A stretch of DNA of 57,257 bases from Bacteroidales bacterium (lineage in GTDB: Bacteria; Bacteroidota; Bacteroidia; Bacteroidales; Marinilabiliaceae): positions 1-57,257 of the forward strand of contig JAKSLH010000019.1 of assembly GCA_024401335.1 (NCBI GenBank), written 5' to 3'. The notes below the pieces were generated by a model. That model ran no database searches, was not told the origin of the DNA, and saw nothing but the letters and a program-made list of their open reading frames with translations. This document shows, in pieces, positions 1-7,728 of the stretch. A program made the position numbers and the translations under genes. Each line of letters opens with the position of its first letter. Within the stretch, counting starts at the first letter, position 1.

Positions 1-190
1 CCTCGATGGTAATGTCACCCTCGATGTGCTTACGAGCCGTATCAAACAGATACTCCGAAGTCTTTAAGCCATCCACCTGTTGCAGGCCGATAGCCACTTT
101 CCACGCCTCGCCACGCTCACGTTGCAGAGGTTCACCTTGTCGGATGTACTCCTCCAGACCTTGTATCGTATATTTCTGTCCTTCGTTCAT
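1..190 (-). CDS. Fic-family protein, N-terminal fragment (runs off the window)
   Basis: The first 63 codons are present, starting at the ATG at 188-190; the rest lies outside the window. The N-terminus (short charged start, then KYTIQGLEEYIRQGEP and a segment ending HIEGDITIE) matches what I remember of Bacteroidetes Fic proteins that carry an N-terminal VbhA-like antitoxin helix before the AMP-transferring Fic core. No catalytic HPFx(D/E)GNGR motif can be seen, because that part is missing. It reads in the same direction as the KAP NTPase gene and sits about 110 bases downstream of it, so it may belong to the same accessory block. The identification rests on resemblance of a short N-terminus and is moderate. 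Confidence 0.55.
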   Translation of the reverse strand, partial: MNEGQKYTIQGLEEYIRQGEPLQRERGEAWKVAIGLQQVDGLKTSEYLFDTARKHIEGDITIE

Positions 191-299
191 ATTGCGAATT
201 TAGATAGAACTATCCACGCCACTACCGCCCAATAGCGAACGGTTTGCAGCATTCAAAATTACATCTATTTCTTGTTTGGTTTAATCACTAATAATTAGC

Positions 300-3200
300 T
301 TAATCGTGCTCAGCATTCTCAATTTTTATGTTCAGCAAATCAAGTAACTCTATTTCTCCTTGCCAATGTTTTTTTACTTGGTTCTTGAAATCCACTATGA
401 GACCTGCTGCGTTAAATAATTGACGATAAAAATCCTTGTTATTCAATATGAGATTTTTGACTTCCTCATAACTTATTATTGGCTTAATAATTCTATCAAC
501 AACATCTGTTGCCCTATCTTTAAGCTGTCCATATTTCACAAGGTTGTTCTCGCAAAACTTAAACGTTTCTATGCTAATATTGCTTCGACCATTACAGAAG
601 GAGTCTCTAATTTCTGAAAATCTATGAGAAATAAGAGATGGAGATACACTTTGCGATAAATTCACATAATATTCATTTCCACTTATTGGTTTTATTCCTG
701 TAGCTAGTTGTTTATATAAAAGACCTGCATATTCAATAATACACTGAGGCCGATTCTGCATTGATTCATTATTCATTAGAGCAGCATACATTTGATGCCA
801 GTAATCGTTTTGGCGACTACGTTCTGCATCAATGAACTGCTGGCAAGTTCTTGTTGAAATTGCATCATACGCATGACGGTTAATAATTCTAGACAAATTA
901 TTAGGCAATTCTGAAGTGAATTTGTATATCTCTGCAGAAGGAATTAATGTTTGAATTTCTTTGGGTGATGAGGTGATTTGGTAATCTTCTGCCCAACTAT
1001 TCAAATTAGCGAGCAATTCAATCTCAGAAACAGAATAATGATCTCTTATTTCTGTGAATTTTGGCAGGACTTCATCTAAATCAAGTACATTTCCTAAATC
1101 GTTTTCTATCATATATTTGACGACCTTATTAGCAGAATGGTCATTCCATCGTAAATTTTTGACTATTAAATCTCCGAAGTCAATATACGAATCGATAATT
1201 TCCGATACCTGAGCTATATACAGATCTTCAACAACAACACTTCTATGCTTAGCAACAGAAATTGCTAATAAATCAATGTAGCCATCCTCTAATTTTATCT
1301 TTTCATTATTTGTCAATTCTGACAATAAACTTTGTAGGGTAGAATCATCTATAAGTTCAGGGACAACTCCACTATTAATACACCTATATATTTTGCAAAT
1401 TGGCCAAAGATTATTTAAGTCGATAGCATTACCTCTTATTGTTTCTGAAATCTTATTGTTTGTAGTGTCAAAATTGCTAAATCCGTCAGAATACAATTTA
1501 CAAACAGCATCGGCGCAATTCATTTCGTTAGGAATCTTTCCAGACACATAATCATCCACTTGTTCAGGAGCACAACATAAATTATAAGACTTATATGAAT
1601 TGATCTGAGTAGATACGGCATCAATAAAAGCATCTGGCTTAACCTCAATATTTGGATGCGGAATTTCGAACTCAACACCTTGAACTAAATCTAATGAATT
1701 GAGGCATTTAACATAAGTAGCTCCATTAAAGTTCTTAGAATTTCTCCAAGCTTTACAAAGTTTATTAACGAGATTTTGACAAGTATCTTTTGAGACATGG
1801 GTAATTGCAGTTTTGTATTCTTCTGGTAATGTTTGTTCGGTCACATCTTGTTTGAGAAGACGTTTTGCTACATCTTCCCATAATTGCTTAATATCATCAC
1901 TAACCTTATTTAGTGTACCTAAACACTTTACAAGGTTCGCATTTTTAGCTGAATCTGTGACTATGACCACCTCTTTTAATATTGAATCGAAATTAGGATC
2001 CTCATTTGCGTAGAGATTAATATCATATCCATCAACAGAATCTATACAACGAGTAATATACTCTGTAAGAGGAATTTGTTTCGCTATCTCCTTATTTATA
2101 CCATAAGTTAATGCTGCTATCTCACTTTTATATTCTTCAGTATTTTCTATAACAGATTTTTCTAGTTTGAGATATCCACAAGATAGTATTTGTTCTATTG
2201 GATTCTTAAGTATTTCATCCTTGTGTATGACAAATATTGCCATATTGACTAAGCTAATCTGTTCATTCCATACATAGAACAATGACACCAAATTGTTAAT
2301 AAATATAATAATATCTCTAACATTTGGCTCGGTGCGGTTGAGTCGATAGATTCGATTAATCAAATCTTCATATTTGCATCCTTCGCCAAATGCTTCAACA
2401 AATAGTTTTGAGAAAATTCCCTTGTAATCTGTAATAACAGGCTTTGGTACAGAGAACGTGACAGGGAATGTTTTATTAATAAAGTATCTAGTCAATGATA
2501 ACTTATCATCACCATCACCAAAGGCACATGACAGATGGCTCTCATCGTATGGAATTATAACCCAAACATTATCAAATCCTGTTTCTGCAAAGAAAGTATG
2601 TATTGACGACCATAACTGCTTAACTTTGTCAGCTGGTAATCTATCCATGTTGTCGAAAACGACAACTAACTTGTTACATACCTTTGAGTTAAGATTGTCT
2701 GAGACATCTTTCATCCAATTCTTAAACTCAACAACAGATGGTTCATCCTCGCTTATAAGCTCAAATTGAGTTTCCTTATTAACCTTATCGTTGTAGATTG
2801 CTAACAGATAACTTAAATTGCGATAGTTTTCGTTTCTACAAGCCGCTATGCCCCATACAATAAAAGTTGAAATGATTGGTAGCAAAGCAATAATTAAAGA
2901 ATACCATCCACATGGTTCAGCCAGTAATAGAGCGATAAGAGAAGAAATACTTGTAAGAATAGTTGTAACAGCTCCAGCTATCATTCCGTTACTAATGCGA
3001 GGATACGACTCAGAAGTTGTTTCAGTTTTACGAGCGAGTAGCAACTTGAGCTTTTCTTCCCAAGATACAGTTTTTGTTTTCCCTCCCTTAATTGTCATTT
3101 CAGTTTCCCCAATTAACACTTTCTTGTTAACGAGGTTTGAAGTTAATTGCTCTAGCAAAGAACGCCTCTGAAGATCTTCTTGATTTCCCCAGGCATCATA

Positions 3201-3449
3201 TTCAAAAAAATAATAATTATGAGGATGATTTTTTATTAAATCATTCTCTACCATTCTAACGACATTAGACTTTCCTGAACCCCAGGTGCCTTCAATTCCG
3301 ATTATTCTTGGTAAAGACTCTATCGAATTAGGATTATCATTGCGAAGAATGTGTTGAACAATAGCTTTGGATAATGAGCTCTGCGAGCCACCATCAAATT
3401 TGTCTTTGCCTTTTGGTTTATCTGAAATATATCTTGGAGTTTGAATCAT
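300..3449 (-). CDS. KAP-family P-loop NTPase with two membrane segments
   Basis: The 1049-residue protein has a Walker A motif EGTWGSGKS (about residues 53-61), a DAW motif near residue 85, two hydrophobic segments (about 155-177 and 183-204) and a Walker B strand LVVVFDNMDR (261-270). Membrane segments inserted between Walker A and Walker B are the hallmark of KAP NTPases, which are membrane-anchored STAND-like ATPases often found with anti-phage genes. The roughly 650 residues after the ATPase core are helical-looking and I recognise no domain in them. The gene lies 7 bases downstream of the nuclease-like gene and is clearly in its operon. It is AT-rich compared with the core genes further right, which suggests transfer. 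A sensor or effector role in defence is inferred; the ATPase fold is well supported. Confidence 0.85.
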   Translation of the reverse strand: MIQTPRYISDKPKGKDKFDGGSQSSLSKAIVQHILRNDNPNSIESLPRIIGIEGTWGSGKSNVVRMVENDLIKNHPHNYYFFEYDAWGNQEDLQRRSLLEQLTSNLVNKKVLIGETEMTIKGGKTKTVSWEEKLKLLLARKTETTSESYPRISNGMIAGAVTTILTSISSLIALLLAEPCGWYSLIIALLPIISTFIVWGIAACRNENYRNLSYLLAIYNDKVNKETQFELISEDEPSVVEFKNWMKDVSDNLNSKVCNKLVVVFDNMDRLPADKVKQLWSSIHTFFAETGFDNVWVIIPYDESHLSCAFGDGDDKLSLTRYFINKTFPVTFSVPKPVITDYKGIFSKLFVEAFGEGCKYEDLINRIYRLNRTEPNVRDIIIFINNLVSLFYVWNEQISLVNMAIFVIHKDEILKNPIEQILSCGYLKLEKSVIENTEEYKSEIAALTYGINKEIAKQIPLTEYITRCIDSVDGYDINLYANEDPNFDSILKEVVIVTDSAKNANLVKCLGTLNKVSDDIKQLWEDVAKRLLKQDVTEQTLPEEYKTAITHVSKDTCQNLVNKLCKAWRNSKNFNGATYVKCLNSLDLVQGVEFEIPHPNIEVKPDAFIDAVSTQINSYKSYNLCCAPEQVDDYVSGKIPNEMNCADAVCKLYSDGFSNFDTTNNKISETIRGNAIDLNNLWPICKIYRCINSGVVPELIDDSTLQSLLSELTNNEKIKLEDGYIDLLAISVAKHRSVVVEDLYIAQVSEIIDSYIDFGDLIVKNLRWNDHSANKVVKYMIENDLGNVLDLDEVLPKFTEIRDHYSVSEIELLANLNSWAEDYQITSSPKEIQTLIPSAEIYKFTSELPNNLSRIINRHAYDAISTRTCQQFIDAERSRQNDYWHQMYAALMNNESMQNRPQCIIEYAGLLYKQLATGIKPISGNEYYVNLSQSVSPSLISHRFSEIRDSFCNGRSNISIETFKFCENNLVKYGQLKDRATDVVDRIIKPIISYEEVKNLILNNKDFYRQLFNAAGLIVDFKNQVKKHWQGEIELLDLLNIKIENAEHD

Positions 3450-3456
3450 ATCTTTA

Positions 3457-4521
3457 CTATTTTATCATTCCATCAGGCACTAGTCCTAAGCCGTTGATAC
3501 TTTCCATAGCACTTGTGAGTGAAGTATGTGTTGTTATCACGTCCTTATAGTTCCAAAACTTTACTTCGTCACGGATTTGTGGTAAAGAAGCAATTTCTTT
3601 CTTGATCTTCTCAATCTGGGCTTCATCCGTAACGGCAACAATACCTTGTACAGCTTTGTTCGTCTTTGCTTTCATGAGGTTGAGCACTAGGCTATCGATG
3701 CTTCCTGATGTCTGAACTTCGAATACATAGATGACTCGACCCATGTTGCCAATAGATGCTTGCCAAACAGCATCAACTTTAGCACCAGCTGCAATGGTTA
3801 CCTCTACATTTGACTCAAAGCCAAGGAACTCGCCAATCTCCATGATTTTATCACGGACATCATTGTGAACAAAGTCCTTCTGCTTTTTTGTCTCTTTCTC
3901 ATCAGGAGTTTTCTCTGCAGGTTGATCTTTTATCTCCTGCAACTCTTTCCAGAAGAAATAGTCAAGAGAAAGGAAATCTTCTACACCTTTGTGCCCGCTT
4001 TCTTTAGCAATAGAAATCAATTCTTTTCCCTCCTTTGATACTCTTACATAAGAGGCACCATCAAGGCTGTGGTAGTTAGGGACTTTGATGTCGAGAGTTT
4101 TGAACGCATTAACAGCTTTCACATTCCAAAGAATGAACTGGTCTGGATAAGTCTTACACAATAGCTCACTCATGATTGCAGGCCCCATGCCCTTAACATT
4201 CTTACGAAAATCATCCCAACGAGTCTCCAAAGCATCAGAACCATAGAGCAGATTAGCGAGTTTCTTTCGCAGATAGTCAAGCCCGTTCTCTTCTATGACC
4301 TTCAGGATATGCTTCTCTCTGTTACCCCACATGAGGATTGCCCAAAGAGGCTTCATCATTTCAACAAGGTCTGCTTCAGAAGCATTCAGGAGACGTTTCT
4401 TGCCAAATGACTGTATAGCTTCACAGAGTTCGCGACGTTCTTTGCGTTCTTCATCGAACTCTGCGCCAGTAAATCCTTTTTCGTACTTCTCAAGGTACTT
4501 TATGTATTCTGTTTTATTCAT
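3457..4521 (-). CDS. Putative HhH plus PD-(D/E)XK-like nuclease, partner of the KAP NTPase
   Basis: The 354-residue protein has three parts. Residues 1-100 are helical. Residues about 105-140 contain KGMGPAIMSELL followed by NVKAVNAF, which resembles a helix-hairpin-helix DNA-binding unit. After a charged linker (200-218), residues 220-330 read as a PD-(D/E)XK-type core: an acidic strand near E240, KVDAVW with D250, then VIYVFEVQ with E268 and Q270, and a following helix with K284. E-x-Q in place of E-x-K occurs in some nucleases of this fold. No close family name comes to mind. It is the third of four tightly spaced leftward ORFs and ends 7 bases before the KAP gene. DNA cleavage is inferred from motif shape only; a DNA-end or modified-base sensor is the alternative. 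Confidence 0.6.
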   Translation of the reverse strand: MNKTEYIKYLEKYEKGFTGAEFDEERKERRELCEAIQSFGKKRLLNASEADLVEMMKPLWAILMWGNREKHILKVIEENGLDYLRKKLANLLYGSDALETRWDDFRKNVKGMGPAIMSELLCKTYPDQFILWNVKAVNAFKTLDIKVPNYHSLDGASYVRVSKEGKELISIAKESGHKGVEDFLSLDYFFWKELQEIKDQPAEKTPDEKETKKQKDFVHNDVRDKIMEIGEFLGFESNVEVTIAAGAKVDAVWQASIGNMGRVIYVFEVQTSGSIDSLVLNLMKAKTNKAVQGIVAVTDEAQIEKIKKEIASLPQIRDEVKFWNYKDVITTHTSLTSAMESINGLGLVPDGMIK

Positions 4522-4525
4522 TATT

Positions 4526-4627
4526 CTAATTCCTTTGAACTATAACATTAAGACGAGTAGGATAATGGCATTTTGAGCATTCATTCTCTCCTACCGCTCT
4601 ATAGGATGTCTTTAGTTCTTTTGCCAT
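4526..4627 (-). CDS. 33-residue ORF with a CxxC pair, first or second gene of the KAP operon
   Basis: An ATG at 4625-4627 opens 33 codons that end 4 bases before the start of the nuclease-like gene. The peptide begins MAKELKTSYRAVGENE and has a CSKCHYPTR segment, a zinc-knuckle-like half site. Its tight spacing on both sides (2 bases after the preceding ORF, 4 before the next) argues for translation by coupling. It could be a real small protein, a leader peptide, or the 5' remnant of a longer gene. I do not recognise it. Confidence 0.4.
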   Translation of the reverse strand: MAKELKTSYRAVGENECSKCHYPTRLNVIVQRN

Positions 4628-4629
4628 AA

Positions 4630-4791
4630 TTATATTCTGTCACCGAAAGGGAGATTCTTTATAAAGTTTTCCATAAAGCCCCAATCAGGAATAAATCCCT
4701 GTTCTGAGTAGCTGTAGGTGTCATCAATTACTGGTGCGTTATTTTCGTATCTTTTTATTGAAAACCAATTATAATATAACCTGTAATTCAA
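4630..4791 (-). CDS. Possible 53-residue ORF with TTG start at the head of the KAP operon
   Basis: A frame open from a TAA just upstream gives 53 residues if translation starts at the TTG at 4789-4791; there is no ATG before an internal Met. The sequence is protein-like (SIKRYENNAPVIDDTY and later GFIPDWGFMENF). It ends 2 bases before the ATG of the next small ORF. It may be a real gene with a rare start, or the C-terminus of a gene that lost its 5' part, since an ATG in another frame lies just upstream. Function unknown. Confidence 0.3.
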   Translation of the reverse strand: MNYRLYYNWFSIKRYENNAPVIDDTYSYSEQGFIPDWGFMENFIKNLPFGDRI

Positions 4792-4871
4792 TTAGTTACA
4801 AACATTTACATCAAGTCGGTAACATAATTTACAAAGATTTGGTAGCTTGAGATTGACCTTTAAGCGTGGTA

Positions 4872-4904
4872 CAAATATAAGAAAAAACACCTCTTTTTCG
4901 CAAA
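4872..4904 (-). promoter_or_regulatory. Bacteroidetes-type promoter for the KAP/nuclease operon
   Basis: On the minus strand TTTG (plus 4901-4904) is followed after 21 bases by TATATTTG (plus 4872-4879). This fits the sigma-ABfr consensus TTTG-N19-21-TAnnTTTG. Transcription would start near 4865 and run left into the four-ORF unit. Confidence 0.6.
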
Positions 4905-5232
4905 GAATAGGAGGTATAATTTATTCAGAGTCTAAATAATTTTAGAGGCTATTTTAGCTGTTTTCTTCTCAAGAACCACTATGTCCATACACCAACTCCG
5001 CCCGTTCTGACCATTTTTGATTGTATCTACGTTCCCCATTAGGGTACATGATAGTCTGAAGTGAAGCGCCGACCCCGCATTGTAACAAGCACTTTTTGTT
5101 TCATTTTTGGCAAGGAAAAGGGGGGATTTCGGGGAAATACAAAGCTGAATATCCTTTTAAGAAAAGGTTGTCTGTGAGGGATTTTGTCGAAATGGCATGA
5201 TTATTGATAATTTTTTTACAAAATTTTTCCTT
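4905..5232. other. Gap between the divergent KAP operon and the LRR gene
   Basis: No convincing gene is seen. A 35-codon minus-strand ORF (4932-5039) is open but has no recognisable motif and no promoter of its own. A G-rich patch lies near 5110-5135. The stretch probably marks the junction between the AT-rich accessory block and the more typical chromosome to the right. Confidence 0.4.
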
Positions 5233-6357
5233 ATGAGAACAGCTATAATCTTGATAGGTCTCTTATCATTCTCAGCCCTCACGTCTACTCTGCGTGCTCA
5301 GGTGGCAATCGACGAAATACATTTCCCCGATCCGTTGTTCCGCAAATATGTCACTGAACATTTCAACCACGACACCATCCCTGATACGCTCAGCGTGGCC
5401 GAACTGAATAATATAAAAAACATATATGTTCAGGGCGATTCGATAAACTCACTTCAGGGCATTGAGTATTTCTATAATCTCAAGTACATCGGTTGCAGCA
5501 ACAACAACCTGCAACACATAGATCTTTCGCACAATGCCGAACTGCAACGTATCGACTGCTGCTACAATAACCTTACTTCCCTCGACCTTAGTCACAACTA
5601 CAACATTCAGTCGGTGTCATGCACCAACAATATGCTGACATCCATTCTCTTGCCAGATTCTTACTATCTTGAACAACTGGAATGTGACAACAATAGTCTC
5701 CGCAGCCTAAATCTGACAAGGGCAACGCATCTGAGGGAGTTGTCGTGCACCGACAATATGTTGACTTCGCTCATTCTGCCCACCCAATCTCCACTGAAGA
5801 TCATACGTTGCCATCACAACCGTCTGACTTGTCTCGACTTGAGTGATTCGCCTCGCATCTTTGACGTCCAGTGCAACAACAATTTGCTCACACAGCTCGA
5901 CCTCGCCGACAAGCAACGTCTCAAGTATTTAAGGTGTGACAGCAACTACATCGACACTCTCTACATAGCCAATACTCCTGTGCTAGCCTATCTGTCATGT
6001 AGCTACAATAGACTCGCTTTGTTGGATGTGTCACAGTGTCCGGCACTTGTCCATGTCGAATGTAGCAACAATTACCTCCATGCTTTGTCTCTAAAAAGTA
6101 ATGATTGCCTTGACATTTTGGACTGTAGCAACAATATGATATCAGAACTTCGTTACAAACGCAAGATCCATATTATCAATGCCGACAACAACAACCTCGA
6201 CAGGCGGTCACGTGTCAGGCTGTGGCGCACTAACAGTCTCCGTCCGCGATTGGCCGCCGTCGGACAAGTCTCTGCTGGTGTAGGCATCGTTGCAACGGCT
6301 CCCATATCTTTACCAATAATAGTTATTCGTGCATTAAGGCACATGTGGAACTATTAG
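5233..6357 (+). CDS. Secreted leucine-rich-repeat protein of the cysteine-ladder type
   Basis: The protein is 374 residues. I chose the ATG at 5233 over the in-frame ATG at 5197 because it begins directly with a signal peptide (MRTAIILIGLLSF, cleavage after LRAQ). After an N-terminal cap (IDEIHFPDPLFRKYVTEHF) come about 11 repeats of 21 residues of the form L-x-x-L-x-C-x-x-N-x-L-x-x-L-x-L, with Cys in the same place in each (for example LEQLECDNNSL), plus one degenerate repeat. This is the arrangement known from Listeria internalin J. The last 40 residues are basic, then hydrophobic. It shares its N-terminal cap with the LRR protein at 46640-48148 and is clearly a paralogue. Ligand binding at the surface is the usual role; the ligand is unknown. 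Confidence 0.8.
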   Translation: MRTAIILIGLLSFSALTSTLRAQVAIDEIHFPDPLFRKYVTEHFNHDTIPDTLSVAELNNIKNIYVQGDSINSLQGIEYFYNLKYIGCSNNNLQHIDLSHNAELQRIDCCYNNLTSLDLSHNYNIQSVSCTNNMLTSILLPDSYYLEQLECDNNSLRSLNLTRATHLRELSCTDNMLTSLILPTQSPLKIIRCHHNRLTCLDLSDSPRIFDVQCNNNLLTQLDLADKQRLKYLRCDSNYIDTLYIANTPVLAYLSCSYNRLALLDVSQCPALVHVECSNNYLHALSLKSNDCLDILDCSNNMISELRYKRKIHIINADNNNLDRRSRVRLWRTNSLRPRLAAVGQVSAGVGIVATAPISLPIIVIRALRHMWNY

Positions 6358-6485
6358 TCACTACAACAAATAAAAGCCGGCAACCGTTGAACTGTCATCA
6401 GGGTGTCAGAGATTTCTTCTACGATGGTTGGGGTGGTTTGCTCGGACAGTAGGGCGAGCATGAGGGCGGTGTTGGTTGGGTTCAT
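6354..6485 (-). CDS. Possible 43-residue ORF overlapping the LRR stop
   Basis: An ATG at 6483-6485 opens 43 codons that end 4 bases inside the LRR gene on the opposite strand. The peptide starts MNPTNTALMLALLSEQTTPT, continues IVEEISDTLMTVQRLP and ends with a CC pair. Amino-acid composition is protein-like but I know no family. No clear promoter was seen. The rest of the gap to 6707 holds nothing I recognise. Confidence 0.3.
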   Translation of the reverse strand: MNPTNTALMLALLSEQTTPTIVEEISDTLMTVQRLPAFICCSD

Positions 6486-6707
6486 GGTGATAATGATATT
6501 AGGGAAATGCTGATGTGGGTTGCGCATCAGCGTTTCTTGTTATTTTCTGGACTCCAATAATTTAATAATCTAAGTCAACCTATTCTAGGGAAGTACACAT
6601 CAAACATTTGACTATAGAGGGTGCTAATAAGGCCCATTCTTCCCCCACCCATAGTATTGCCTTATTCAGAAATAATAACGAAATTTGCATCAACAATTAT
6701 CTCTACT

Positions 6708-7556
6708 ATGTCAGAAATAACATCTCTTGAACGCGGCATGCAGCGACGTACTGAATTGCTGCTCGGCCATGATAACCTTGCACGAATACAAGAAGCTAAA
6801 GTGCTGATCTTTGGTCTTGGTGGCGTGGGTTCGTGGTGTGCCGAGGCGCTGGTAAGAAGTGGAATAAGACATATAACAATGGTCGATTCCGACCGTGTCT
6901 GCGCAACCAACTGCAACCGTCAGCTCATGGCAACGAGCAAGACTATTGGCCAAGTGAAGATTGAGGCCTTGAAAGAACGACTGCTAGAGATTAATCCTAA
7001 CGCCGATATTGACGCCCAGCAACGTATATACGATGCCACAACTGCCGATTCATTTAAGATGGAGGAGTACGACTTTGTCATTGATGCGATTGACTCTCTT
7101 TCAGAAAAATCTCATCTGATACTTAAGGCTACGAGTCTGCCTAAGAACGTGACTTTTATATCGTCAATGGGCGCGGCTTTGAGAACTGACCCGTTCTTGG
7201 TTCGTAAAGCCGAATTCTGGGATGTAAAGGGTGATCCGTTGGCAAGGGCCATAAGGAAGAAATTCAAGCATAACAAGACATTCCCTGCGCGTAAATTCTA
7301 TTGCGTATATAGCGAAGAGCAGCCTATGGAGAACATAGGGGAAAACTTTGCTTGCGGACTAGAGAATTGCATCTGCAAGAAAAAGAAGTTGACATCTAAG
7401 GCCCCAAGCGACATCACAGCAGAGGATCAGCGACTGGCAGAGCACGACTGGACTGCATCTAAGGCACAGGTGAATGGGTCGATGTGTCACATCACGGCGA
7501 TCTTCGGCATGTCAATAGCGGGAATTGTAATAAACAAACTGATAGGAAAACAATAA
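6708..7556 (+). CDS. tcdA: tRNA threonylcarbamoyladenosine dehydratase (TcdA/CsdL)
   Basis: ThiF/HesA/MoeB E1-like protein of 282 residues. It has the nucleotide-binding motif VLIFGLGGVGSWCAEALVRSG (about 32-52), the D-x-D/N segment VDSDRVCATNCNRQ, and the tail NGSMCHITAIFGMSIAG, all typical of TcdA, which cyclises t6A to ct6A at position 37 of ANN-decoding tRNAs using ATP. The start at 6708 (MSEITSLERGMQRRTELLLG) fits the family length; the longer in-frame ATG at 6621 would add 29 poorly conserved residues. It stands alone upstream of the M16 peptidase gene. Confidence 0.9.
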   Translation: MSEITSLERGMQRRTELLLGHDNLARIQEAKVLIFGLGGVGSWCAEALVRSGIRHITMVDSDRVCATNCNRQLMATSKTIGQVKIEALKERLLEINPNADIDAQQRIYDATTADSFKMEEYDFVIDAIDSLSEKSHLILKATSLPKNVTFISSMGAALRTDPFLVRKAEFWDVKGDPLARAIRKKFKHNKTFPARKFYCVYSEEQPMENIGENFACGLENCICKKKKLTSKAPSDITAEDQRLAEHDWTASKAQVNGSMCHITAIFGMSIAGIVINKLIGKQ

Positions 7557-7728
7557 AACAAATATATAAGATGAATGGTTGCAGAACTCATCAACAACGG
7601 GCAGACGCATAACGGTGAATTCATCGAGCTCTATCCTATCGTAGATGAATAAAACATCAATTCCATTAGAGGAGTGCGCCCCCAATGGCATATAAAAAAA
7701 ACACACGACCTTCCAATCTATAGAAAAC

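Noticed and set aside
4932-5039. 35-codon minus-strand ORF upstream of the KAP promoter
   Set aside because: It lies upstream of the operon promoter, has no promoter of its own and no motif; noted only in the intergenic entry.
7575-7652. 25-codon plus-strand ORF between tcdA and the M16 gene
   Set aside because: Protein-like end (GEFIELYPIVDE) but too short and without any supporting signal to call a gene or a named remnant.
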